Source of the DNA: Arcobacter sp. FWKO B
Lineage (GTDB): Bacteria; Campylobacterota; Campylobacteria; Campylobacterales; Arcobacteraceae
Length of the DNA: 64,000 nucleotides
Assembly: GCF_014844135.1 (NCBI RefSeq)
Contig: NZ_CP041403.1
Coordinates: 744,001-808,000 of the forward strand
Direction: 5' to 3'
Shown: positions 56,994 through 64,000 of the stretch, one piece after another
How positions within the stretch are numbered: position 1 is the first letter of the stretch
How the letters are laid out: each line of letters begins with the position of its first letter
The notes under the pieces: generated by a model
The model's database searches: none
Told to the model about the DNA's origin: nothing
The model's input: only the letters and a program-made list of their open reading frames with translations
Position numbers and translations under genes: made by a program

Positions 56994-57089
56994 ATGGATT
57001 ATACAGCTTCACTAATTTGGCTAAGTCTTTGGCCAGTAGTATTGTATATAGGATACAAACTTTCAATCAAAAATGCTACAAAGGAGTAA
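56994..57089 (+). CDS. cydX: CydX-like small subunit of cytochrome bd oxidase
   Basis: 31 residues, MDYTASLIWLSLWPVVLYIG followed by YKLSIKNATKE: one membrane helix and a basic tail. A strong AGGAGGAAAAT ribosome site lies 4-10 bases upstream. The size, position after cydB and single helix are those of CydX/CydH-type stabilising subunits. It was too short for routine calling, so the annotation rests on layout, ribosome site and hydrophobic pattern. Confidence 0.75.
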   Translation: MDYTASLIWLSLWPVVLYIGYKLSIKNATKE

Positions 57090-57091
57090 AA

Positions 57092-57571
57092 ATGATAGCA
57101 ATACCTATAAAAACAAACAAAGAAAATAGTGCTGTTTCACCACTATTTGGAAAAGCAAAATATTTTGCATTGGCAAATAATGGAGATATAACAATCGTAA
57201 AAAATGAAGTAAGTGGCGGAAGGGCTGTTGTATCGTGGCTAAAAAGTCTTGGTGTAAACAAACTTATCACTTCACATATGGGACAAAATCCTTTTAATAT
57301 GCTAGTAAATAGTGATATGAAAGTATATTTTGCTGGCAATGAAAGAGTAGAACTTAATGATATTTTATTAAAATATGCTGATGGAGACTTAATACAATTG
57401 AATCATAAAAACTTTGATTTGTATATCAAAGAAGATGGACATGAACATTCTCATTCGCATGGAGATAGTGGAAAATCATGCTGTGGTAAAAAAAACAATA
57501 AACACATCAACAACCTAGTACACAACCATATCCAAAGCAATATGGGAAAAACTTTTCACTTTAAAGGATAA
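57092..57571 (+). CDS. NifX-like dinitrogenase iron-molybdenum cofactor domain protein with histidine-rich tail
   Basis: 159 residues. MIAIPIKTNKENSAVSPLFGKAKYFALA, VVSWLKSLGVNKLITSHMGQNPFNML in parts show the NifX/NifB-type domain; a tail with HEHSHSHGDSGKSCCGKK binds metal (His and Cys-Cys). ATG 57092 is used because GGAG stands just upstream; an ORF from 57017 overlaps the cydX-like gene and is not credible. A small metal- or cluster-carrying protein linked to bd-oxidase is plausible; function unknown. Confidence 0.75.
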   Translation: MIAIPIKTNKENSAVSPLFGKAKYFALANNGDITIVKNEVSGGRAVVSWLKSLGVNKLITSHMGQNPFNMLVNSDMKVYFAGNERVELNDILLKYADGDLIQLNHKNFDLYIKEDGHEHSHSHGDSGKSCCGKKNNKHINNLVHNHIQSNMGKTFHFKG

Positions 57572-57574
57572 CTT

Positions 57575-58102
57575 ATGAAAAAATCTATTTTAGCACTTTT
57601 TATTATTGGTTTAGTAGTTATTGTCGCCCAATCCATATACCAACAACTAAATAAAAAAGTTGCTAAAAGTAGTAGAATTGAGTGTCATAAAAATGTGACT
57701 GTTTTTGAAAGAGTATACAATAATGAAAAAATCAATGCTATACAAGAATTTATAAAAGATGGAACATTTGAAATCTCTTTAAAAGCAGAGCCTTCTAAAT
57801 ATATGAAATCTCAACTATTTAATTATGTTGATTCACAAGCAGTAAAAGAATATATCCAAAATTCTTTTGGACTTACAACTTTAGATAATGCACTAAAAAT
57901 AAATGTATTACTTTATGAAAATGACAAAGAAGACCCAGGCAAAAAAAGTGCAGAAGCTAAAATGTATGCTGGTTATTTAATGTTTGATTTTTATTTGGAA
58001 AATGAAATGATTTACAAAGTCCAAATAGATTTTATGGATATGCAAGGTAACGATATAAACAAAACAATAGATTGTATTAAGCAGTCAATATTATCAATTT
58101 AA
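57575..58102 (+). CDS. Hypothetical membrane-anchored protein
   Basis: 175 residues with an N-terminal anchor (SILALFIIGLVVIVAQSIY). No family recognised. A single Cys in RIECHKNVT and another in TIDCIKQ may form a disulfide. Continues the cydAB run only 3 bases after the NifX-like gene, so it is likely co-transcribed. Confidence 0.6.
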   Translation: MKKSILALFIIGLVVIVAQSIYQQLNKKVAKSSRIECHKNVTVFERVYNNEKINAIQEFIKDGTFEISLKAEPSKYMKSQLFNYVDSQAVKEYIQNSFGLTTLDNALKINVLLYENDKEDPGKKSAEAKMYAGYLMFDFYLENEMIYKVQIDFMDMQGNDINKTIDCIKQSILSI

Positions 58103-58120
58103 ATTAAAGGAAAATAAAAA

Positions 58121-58519
58121 ATGAAGCAAATGTTATTTAAAGAAAAATATCCAGTATTTACACTTGAAGTATCAAAAAGTGAGACTACATACAAAAATAT
58201 AGATGAGATTTTTGTCTTTTTAAAACAAAAAATAGACTCTCACCCAGTAGCTAAATTTATAGCTATTTTTGACCATATGAGTCACACAAAATCTTTTGAA
58301 GATAATGTAATTGCTGAGGGTATAATAGATGCTAAAAATTTAGTTTTTTGTTTTGGAAAAGAGATTCCTACAAGCAAAATCCTTGCAGTTCGCCCAAGAA
58401 GTATAGGGATTTGTGAGTTTAAAGACCATTTTGATATCTCTATACTTGAAGTTCCAAATGAAAACTTACATAAAGTATTAGAAAACTGGATCAAAGAGAT
58501 TGGAAATAAAAACTCTTAA
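58121..58519 (+). CDS. Conserved hypothetical protein (DUF6858-like)
   Basis: 132 residues without signal or span. Begins MKQMLFKEKYPVFTLEVSKSE and has VAKFIAIFDHMSHTKSF and RPRSIGICEFKDHFDIS. I believe this is a Campylobacterota-specific family of unknown function. AAAGGA precedes the ATG. End of the cyd run, convergent with the antiporter gene. Confidence 0.6.
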   Translation: MKQMLFKEKYPVFTLEVSKSETTYKNIDEIFVFLKQKIDSHPVAKFIAIFDHMSHTKSFEDNVIAEGIIDAKNLVFCFGKEIPTSKILAVRPRSIGICEFKDHFDISILEVPNENLHKVLENWIKEIGNKNS

Positions 58520-58526
58520 TACCTCT

Positions 58527-59690
58527 TTACTTCTGTATTGATGGCTTTATATTAGCCATAATAACTTTTATTAAAATCATAATAAAGATAGCTTCAATCA
58601 TTGCTGCAAGGATAAATGCATAATATTCGTTTAAATCTATTGCATTATTGTTAACTGCAATGGTTGCAATTGCTATCAAAAATGTCAAAGGCATAGAATC
58701 CCCAAAACTAAACAAAATAGTATCTCTTGTCCCTAAATATTTGCGATAAGCTAAAAATGAACTTGCCATACGAGCTAACACCATAGCAATTACTATCAAA
58801 CTAGCAGTATAAATAATTTCTTGGGTAAATAATACATCCAAATCAAGAGTAGTTCCTACATAAATAAAAAATAATGGAACTAAAAACCCAAACCCTACAC
58901 GGTGAAGTGTATGAGGAAGTTCAACTTTGTGTTCAAAGAAGTTCGCTATAAAAACACCAGCTATAAATGCACCTAAAACCATATCAATATGAAGATACTG
59001 CATAATCGCTATAAGGATAAAAAACACTGCAATAGATACTCTAATATCTTGACTCATATTATCATTATCTGGCATAATTACTCTTTTAAGCCTAGGGAAC
59101 CACCAAAAAAGTACATTTAATCCTTTAAATGCATAAAATGTTACAATTAGGATAACTACAAGAATAATGATACTTTTGTATAACTCTTCACCTATACCAT
59201 GAGCTACGGTAGCATCAAATATAACTAAGGCTGCAATACTAATAAGCTCACCTATTACACCTATTATTAGTGAAAGTTCAAGCCATTTATGTTTTTTGCC
59301 ATGTTCATTTATAAGTGCCATAATCATACCAAGTGAAACTATTGGAATAGCAACTATATAAACTGGATTTAGTTCAAAAACAAAATATAAAAGGAAAGAA
59401 ATACCATAAAGGCAACTAAAATATATCAAAACATTTTTTATAAATTTGTCTTTAAAGCTAATAAATTTTTTGATATTAATCTCAATACCAGCTAAAAACA
59501 TAAGATAAAAGAATCCTATTTTTGCTATATCTTTAAAAAGTTCATTTCCACTTTCTATAAAACCAACCCAAACTACTAAAGCACCTAATACTATCTCTAC
59601 TACAGCAATAGAAACTTTTAGATACCTTGCAAAAATGGGTGCGATAAGAATCAATAATACTATTTGTGATAAAAATGCTAAGTTTTCCAT
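58527..59690 (-). CDS. CPA2-type cation:proton antiporter
   Basis: 387 residues with about 12 helices. IVEIVLGALVVWVGF at the start and MDMVLGAFIAGVFIANFFEHKVELPHTLHRVGFGFLVPLFFIYVG in parts (GAFIAGVF, FGFLVPLFFIYVGT) match KefB/NapA-like antiporters. No C-terminal RCK (TrkA-N) domain, so it is not glutathione-gated KefC. Exchange of Na+ or K+ for protons is inferred. Convergent with the DUF6858-like gene. Confidence 0.85.
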   Translation of the reverse strand: MENLAFLSQIVLLILIAPIFARYLKVSIAVVEIVLGALVVWVGFIESGNELFKDIAKIGFFYLMFLAGIEINIKKFISFKDKFIKNVLIYFSCLYGISFLLYFVFELNPVYIVAIPIVSLGMIMALINEHGKKHKWLELSLIIGVIGELISIAALVIFDATVAHGIGEELYKSIIILVVILIVTFYAFKGLNVLFWWFPRLKRVIMPDNDNMSQDIRVSIAVFFILIAIMQYLHIDMVLGAFIAGVFIANFFEHKVELPHTLHRVGFGFLVPLFFIYVGTTLDLDVLFTQEIIYTASLIVIAMVLARMASSFLAYRKYLGTRDTILFSFGDSMPLTFLIAIATIAVNNNAIDLNEYYAFILAAMIEAIFIMILIKVIMANIKPSIQK

Positions 59691-59813
59691 ATAAACCTTT
59701 TGTATTTAAAGGATGATATTCTAGCTAAAATCCTCTTAAATGGCAATTTTAAGGTAAAAGTAAAATGAATTAGTCAAATTTTCTAGCTACTATGAAAGGA
59801 TTTATTTTTAAAT

Positions 59814-62141
59814 TTAATCCAGTTTATTGATTTTTGGTATGGTGATTATAAATAAAGCACCTTTACCATCTTCATCTTCAATATTAGAAACTGTAAGTGT
59901 TCCATTAAAATGGTTTTGTACAATTTGATTACTCATATAAAGTCCAAGTCCTGTACCTTGACTTTGATGTTTAGTCGTAAAATATGGGTCAAAAATTTTA
60001 TCTTTTATATTATCTAAGACTCCACCAGCATTGTCTTTTATGCTAATATAAATATTTAAATTGTCTTCATATAAAGAGATAGTAACTATCTTTGTAGTGA
60101 TATTATTTTGTAATAAAGCATCTTTTGCATTGGATAAAAGATTTAATAACACTTGTGATAAAAGGCTGTCACTTCCAAAATAAGAAACTTTTTCATCCAT
60201 ATCAAACTTAACATTGATAAAATGATTTTCATAAGAAGCTTTTACAATACTAAGAGTATCATTTATAGCTTCAGAAACTAAAAATTCTCTTTTTGAAATA
60301 TCTTTTTTGAAAAAATTTCTAAAATTCTCTATAGTTGTTGATAAAAACTGTGCATTCTTCATTATAGAGTCATTGGCTTCTTTGATATCTGTTTCACCAA
60401 GTATTTTATACTCTTCTTTTAATTTAAGCCCACTTATTACAGCTGTTATAGCACTTAATGGTTGTCTCCATTGGTGTGCTATATTCCCAATCATTTCTCC
60501 TATTGCTGCAAGTCTTGTTTGTTGTTGAAGTAAAATATCCTTTTGTCTATTTTTTTCCACCTCTTCAAGTACCCTATTTTCAAGATTTAAATTTAGCTCA
60601 TTTAACTCTTTTGTCTTAAGTGCCACTTCTTGTTCTAAAGATTTTTCATACTCTTTTATAGAAGTGATATCCATATGAGTTCCTACCATTTTAAGCGAGT
60701 TTCCTTGTTCATCACTTAATACAGTTTTACCTCTACTTTCAATCCAAATCCAAGAGCCATCAACTTTTTTGAGTCTAAATTCTATCGTATAATGATTTCC
60801 ACTTTTTAGCTGTGATTGTATACTTGCATGAGACTTTTCTACATCATCAGGGTATTGTAAAGATTTCCAAACATCATAAGTAACTTCAAATGCATTATGC
60901 TTATATCCTAATAATTCATAACAGTTTTTATCCCAAATAGCTTTGCCAGATAAAATATCCCATTCCCAAATTCCTATATTTACAGCTTCTAAAGTAATTT
61001 CAAGTTTTTCTTTCGCTTCAAGTATAGCTTGTTCTTGTAGTTTTTTGGTAGTTATATCTACTACATAACACCCTAATCCTAACTCTTTTTCATTTATTTT
61101 TACTGGAAACTTATGAGTTTCAAATATCTTATCGCCTATTTGCTCTTGAGAAACTGCTAGACGATGATGTCGTATCACCATTTCATCACTAGTAGCACAA
61201 CTCTTAGCACTCTCCTCATCCATCAAATCATAATCATTTTTACCCAATAATTGTTCTTTACTTAATCCAAAAAAATCTTCTAATGCTTTATTGGTCATAA
61301 TATATTTTAATTTAGAATCTTTTATAAATACCAATTCTTGCATAGCATCCAGTAAAGAACTGTATCGTTGTTCACTCTCTTCAAGTTCAATTCGTTCATG
61401 TTTTATAGTTTGTATCATATTATTCATAGTAGATACAAGTACTTGTATCTCTTTTGAACCATACTTTGGTATCTCTTTTTTTGGAATACCATCATTATCT
61501 ACATCTTGAATAACATTAATAATGTTTGATAATGGCTTTATAACTAAAAAATCAATAGTTAAAATAAGTATTACAATAAGTACTAATGAAATTACAATTG
61601 AATTAATAATATTAGATATAATGATATTTTCTAGCTCTTTTTTCATATAATAATCTGTATTATAAATTGTTATTTTACCTATTAAATCACCAGATAATGA
61701 ATAAATCATAGAACTATTTGTATAAAAACATTCTTCTAAACTCTTATTATATATTATGTTGTTTAAATCATAATCAACAACACTCTTTGTATTATTATCT
61801 CTTATTTTGCCTGTTATGTATGCACTCTCACCCAAAATCTTACCCATATTATAATCTTCTATAACTATTGATAAAATATCTTTACGATCCATTTCATTTA
61901 CAATTAAAATCTCATAAGAACTTGGGGAATAAGACTCTATATAGTTTACTACATTTTTTTTGAGTGATGTCATAGTAAGTGCTGATGAATATTTCATCTC
62001 ATCAAATATCTTATTTTTTGTTTGAGTATATGAATAAGAAGCATATGCAGATATAATTATAGCAACTACAACAACTATATTTACAGCGATTATTGTATAT
62101 ATTGTATATAAAGAGTATTTATTTTTCAATACCAAGTACAT
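59814..62141 (-). CDS. PAS-containing sensor histidine kinase
   Basis: 775 residues. Two membrane spans (about 15-38 and 180-203) enclose a short periplasmic domain, followed by HAMP, two PAS domains (SLLDAMQELVFIKDSKL; EAVNIGIWEWDILSGKAIWD), a coiled coil, HisKA with IAHQWRQPLSAI (His556) and HATPase (LLNLLSNAKDALLQNN, KDNAGGVLDNI, GTGLGLYMS). The gene for a periplasmic binding protein overlaps its start by 23 bases, so the binding protein probably delivers the signal. The second PAS has a WIESRGK-type PAC motif. Confidence 0.9.
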   Translation of the reverse strand: MYLVLKNKYSLYTIYTIIAVNIVVVVAIIISAYASYSYTQTKNKIFDEMKYSSALTMTSLKKNVVNYIESYSPSSYEILIVNEMDRKDILSIVIEDYNMGKILGESAYITGKIRDNNTKSVVDYDLNNIIYNKSLEECFYTNSSMIYSLSGDLIGKITIYNTDYYMKKELENIIISNIINSIVISLVLIVILILTIDFLVIKPLSNIINVIQDVDNDGIPKKEIPKYGSKEIQVLVSTMNNMIQTIKHERIELEESEQRYSSLLDAMQELVFIKDSKLKYIMTNKALEDFFGLSKEQLLGKNDYDLMDEESAKSCATSDEMVIRHHRLAVSQEQIGDKIFETHKFPVKINEKELGLGCYVVDITTKKLQEQAILEAKEKLEITLEAVNIGIWEWDILSGKAIWDKNCYELLGYKHNAFEVTYDVWKSLQYPDDVEKSHASIQSQLKSGNHYTIEFRLKKVDGSWIWIESRGKTVLSDEQGNSLKMVGTHMDITSIKEYEKSLEQEVALKTKELNELNLNLENRVLEEVEKNRQKDILLQQQTRLAAIGEMIGNIAHQWRQPLSAITAVISGLKLKEEYKILGETDIKEANDSIMKNAQFLSTTIENFRNFFKKDISKREFLVSEAINDTLSIVKASYENHFINVKFDMDEKVSYFGSDSLLSQVLLNLLSNAKDALLQNNITTKIVTISLYEDNLNIYISIKDNAGGVLDNIKDKIFDPYFTTKHQSQGTGLGLYMSNQIVQNHFNGTLTVSNIEDEDGKGALFIITIPKINKLD

Positions 62142-63078
62142 TTTTCCTTATTATTGGTAACATTTCTTCAATATTTTCACTAGAGACTGCAAGAATTGGA
62201 AGCTGGATATTTTTTTGTACTTCTTTTCCATTAAGATGTAAATCCATCACTTTAACTGATTCTTGACCCATTAAATAAGGTTGTTGCATAGCTGATCCTA
62301 CAAGTATGCCTTTTGGAATCAAGTCCAAAAACTCTAGTTCCGCATCAAATGTAATAAGTAGTATTTCATTCTTTTTACCACTATCTTTTATAGCATCCAA
62401 TGCACCTTTGTATTTGTCAGAACCTTGTAACCATATTGCTTTTAAATCTGGATAATTATTTATTAACTCTTTGGAGTATTCATAAGTCTCTTCATATGAA
62501 AATGTAACTTGTTGTTTTATATCAGCACTTTTAATACCAGCTTCATCTAAAGCTTTCATAAATCCAGCAGTTCTAGCTTTGCCATTTGCTCTTTGTTGAG
62601 GAATTGCAATAATACCTACTTTTCCATCTTGCAAGTTTTTATTTATCATAGCTTTAGTAAGAACTTTGCCTATATCATAAGCTCCTTCTAGGTTATTGGA
62701 TGAAATATAAGATACATATTCCCCACCATCTGTTCCAATATCAGAGATGACAACAGGGATACTTGCATTTTTAGCAAGTCTTAAAATAGTAACACAAGCT
62801 AATGAGTTAGTTGGCGATACTATAATCCCATCTACTTTATTTTTAAGTGCCTTTACAGTATTTTCAATCTCTGTTTTTGAATCATTATTTGAGCTATATA
62901 TTGCTACTTCATACCCCAATGACTCTGCACTACTTTTAACACCACTTGACATAATCTGCCAAAATGGAATACTCATATCAGAAACTATGTAGGCAAGCTG
63001 TTTTTTATTTAAATTTTCATTTGACAATAATGCAGTCATAAGTAATAACAGACCAAACAACACTCTTAAGAACTTCAT
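62119..63078 (-). CDS. Periplasmic sugar-binding-type protein paired with the kinase
   Basis: 319 residues with a signal peptide (KFLRVLFGLLLLMTALLS) and the Peripla_BP_4 fold of the ribose/LsrB/LuxP group: LAYIVSDMSIPFWQIMSSGVKS, VDGIIVSPTNSLACVTIL, ISDIGTDGG and DALKDSGKKNE-like spacing. No ABC permease or ATPase follows; instead it overlaps a sensor kinase. That is the layout of LuxP/LuxQ. The ligand is unknown; AI-2 or a sugar are possibilities. Followed by AT-rich promoter sequence 63079-63195. Confidence 0.8.
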   Translation of the reverse strand: MKFLRVLFGLLLLMTALLSNENLNKKQLAYIVSDMSIPFWQIMSSGVKSSAESLGYEVAIYSSNNDSKTEIENTVKALKNKVDGIIVSPTNSLACVTILRLAKNASIPVVISDIGTDGGEYVSYISSNNLEGAYDIGKVLTKAMINKNLQDGKVGIIAIPQQRANGKARTAGFMKALDEAGIKSADIKQQVTFSYEETYEYSKELINNYPDLKAIWLQGSDKYKGALDAIKDSGKKNEILLITFDAELEFLDLIPKGILVGSAMQQPYLMGQESVKVMDLHLNGKEVQKNIQLPILAVSSENIEEMLPIIRKNVLGIEK

Positions 63079-63195
63079 TTCAATTCCTTAAAGTTATAAC
63101 TTTATTAAACTATTTTGTTACAACATTGTAACATTTTAATTCAAATAAAACCTTAAGATTTTAAAAATAAACTTTACTTATATAAATTATGTACA

Positions 63196-63666
63196 TTATT
63201 GTAACTCAACATACTCTTCAAAAGGGATATATTTCACTACTCTTATCATATCTTTATTTTTAAGTTTCATTTCATCATATTTTCTTTGCATTTTGGTTAC
63301 AGTTTCTTTTGGAACAGGTGTTCTCATAGACTTATACTCTACTAACTCATCATCTTTGTATACCCCAGAAACCTCGGCAAATACCCAGTAGTATCCACCA
63401 TCTTTTCTCATATTTTTTACATAGCCTTGCCACATTTTTCCACTTTTAAGTGTTTGCCACATATGTTCAAAAGCTGCTCTTGGCATATCTGGATGTCTTA
63501 GTATATTATGAGATTTTCCAATAAGTTCATCCACACTATACCCAGATATATCTGCAAATGTTTCATTTGCATAAGTAATAACACCTTTTAAGTCTGTTCT
63601 AGATATTATCACCTCACCTTCTGGTACAATTGTTTCTATTAAGAAGTTACTATCATTATAAGTCAT
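63196..63666 (-). CDS. Single-PAS Aer-like protein
   Basis: 156 residues with a PAS domain of the Aer type (VIISRTDLKGVITYANETFADISGYSVDELIGKSHNILRHPDMPRAAF in pieces; YYWVFAEVSGVYKDD). FAD-binding Aer PAS domains normally attach to a methyl-accepting domain, which is absent here. A cytosolic redox or oxygen sensor is likely; no output domain means it works through partners. It lies 12 bases from napD on the same strand. Confidence 0.82.
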   Translation of the reverse strand: MTYNDSNFLIETIVPEGEVIISRTDLKGVITYANETFADISGYSVDELIGKSHNILRHPDMPRAAFEHMWQTLKSGKMWQGYVKNMRKDGGYYWVFAEVSGVYKDDELVEYKSMRTPVPKETVTKMQRKYDEMKLKNKDMIRVVKYIPFEEYVELQ

Positions 63667-63677
63667 TTTATACCCTT

Positions 63678-64000
63678 TTATCCAAGATGTTTTGCAAATT
63701 CTTCTAAATCTTTTTTCTTCAAATCTCCATTATATACAATCTGAGTTGGATCCATATTCTCATCATTTAGTACAGCTGGAACCGCATCAGCATTTTCTAA
63801 AACTTTAATATTTTCTGACAACTCATCTTCACTATAAGACATTTGCATATCAGCAGTTACTACATGTGGTAATGTTTGGATTACTTTAAGTTTAGCTAAC
63901 TCTTCTTTGACTCCATCACCTTCTATTGTAACTATAATTCTCCCCTTTTCATCATGCATATGATAATCACATAAACCACAATCTTTTAAACTTTGTACAA
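63678..64000 (-). CDS. napD: NapD chaperone of periplasmic nitrate reductase (partial, start outside window)
   Basis: The frame reaches the window edge. The visible residues include CDYHMHDEKGRIIVTIEGDG and IQTLPHVVTADMQMSYSEDE, the two typical NapD segments. NapD binds the Tat signal of NapA before its export. The ATG at 63957-63959 is internal; the family residues continue upstream (LKDCGLCDYH), so the true start lies beyond 64000. The C-terminal extension after the SEDE motif is longer than E. coli NapD. Confidence 0.88.
   Translation of the reverse strand, partial: VQSLKDCGLCDYHMHDEKGRIIVTIEGDGVKEELAKLKVIQTLPHVVTADMQMSYSEDELSENIKVLENADAVPAVLNDENMDPTQIVYNGDLKKKDLEEFAKHLG

Noticed and set aside
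57017-57091. Upstream extension of the NifX-like gene
   Set aside because: It overlaps the CydX-like gene in another frame and has no ribosome site; ATG 57092 does, and the family starts there.
62119-63078. Binding protein as part of an ABC importer
   Set aside because: No permease or ATPase gene is adjacent; the coupled gene is a sensor kinase.

Overview
This 64 kb window is AT-rich chromosomal DNA from a member of the Campylobacterota (the former Epsilonproteobacteria), probably a free-living or Arcobacter-like lineage; I cannot fix the genus. The grounds are the sequence style of the S10-spc ribosomal block with secY-map-infA, a futalosine-pathway menaquinone gene (mqnE), a DUF4492-cydA-cydB operon, napD, a short UPF0313/YgiQ protein and many PAS/Cache histidine kinases with the IAHQWRQPL H-box.

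Layout. 1-900: start of a CinA/MoaB-like gene (cut by the window edge) and adk. 1.0-4.7 kb: a broken nucleotidyltransferase and a two-gene unit of AAA+ ATPase and S8 (subtilisin-like) protease. 4.9-11.4 kb: ygiQ, an HDOD protein, a CBS-PAS-GGDEF protein and aspS. 11.5-20.5 kb: an LsrG/YgiN-like monooxygenase-fold gene, a class II aldolase and, further on, a clear AI-2 kinase gene (lsrK). Between aldolase and lsrK lies a 6 kb AT-rich block holding a three-gene two-component operon whose last gene fuses a receiver to a nucleoside phosphorylase domain, plus a PIN-domain toxin-antitoxin pair. The three-gene operon matches the architecture of the anti-phage system Detocs (DtcA sensor kinase, DtcB stand-alone receiver, DtcC receiver-ATP nucleosidase) and is the most striking item here.

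20.6-30.5 kb: a double-Cache histidine kinase, yigZ, tlyA-ribF-cmoA-bcp, a block of palindromic intergenic repeats, mqnE, carbonic anhydrase, amtB-glnK and ppnP. 30.5-37 kb: a LOG-family nucleotide hydrolase and an apparent metal-handling or nos-type accessory cluster (TauE/SafE-like, NosL-like lipoprotein-sized protein, polytopic membrane protein, LolD-like ATPase, FtsX-like permease, a tandem NosL protein). 37.1-48.1 kb: remnant of an outer-membrane barrel gene, then infA, map, secY and the spc and S10 ribosomal operons, all on the minus strand and driven by a near-consensus promoter just upstream of rpsJ.

48.1-53.4 kb: an ankyrin-repeat protein, a P-loop ATPase, a RHH/RelE toxin-antitoxin pair, an MNT/HEPN pair and rnhB. 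53.4-58.5 kb: a DUF134 regulator divergent from DUF4492-cydA-cydB-cydX-like-NifX-like genes; the promoter has a pair of direct repeats that look like an operator. 58.5-64 kb: a CPA2 antiporter, a sensor kinase with an overlapping periplasmic sugar-binding-type protein (LuxP/LuxQ-like layout), a single-PAS protein and the start-truncated napD.

No tRNA, rRNA, CRISPR array, complete insertion sequence or integrase was recognised. All functional names rest on reading motifs and recalled family features; no database search was run.
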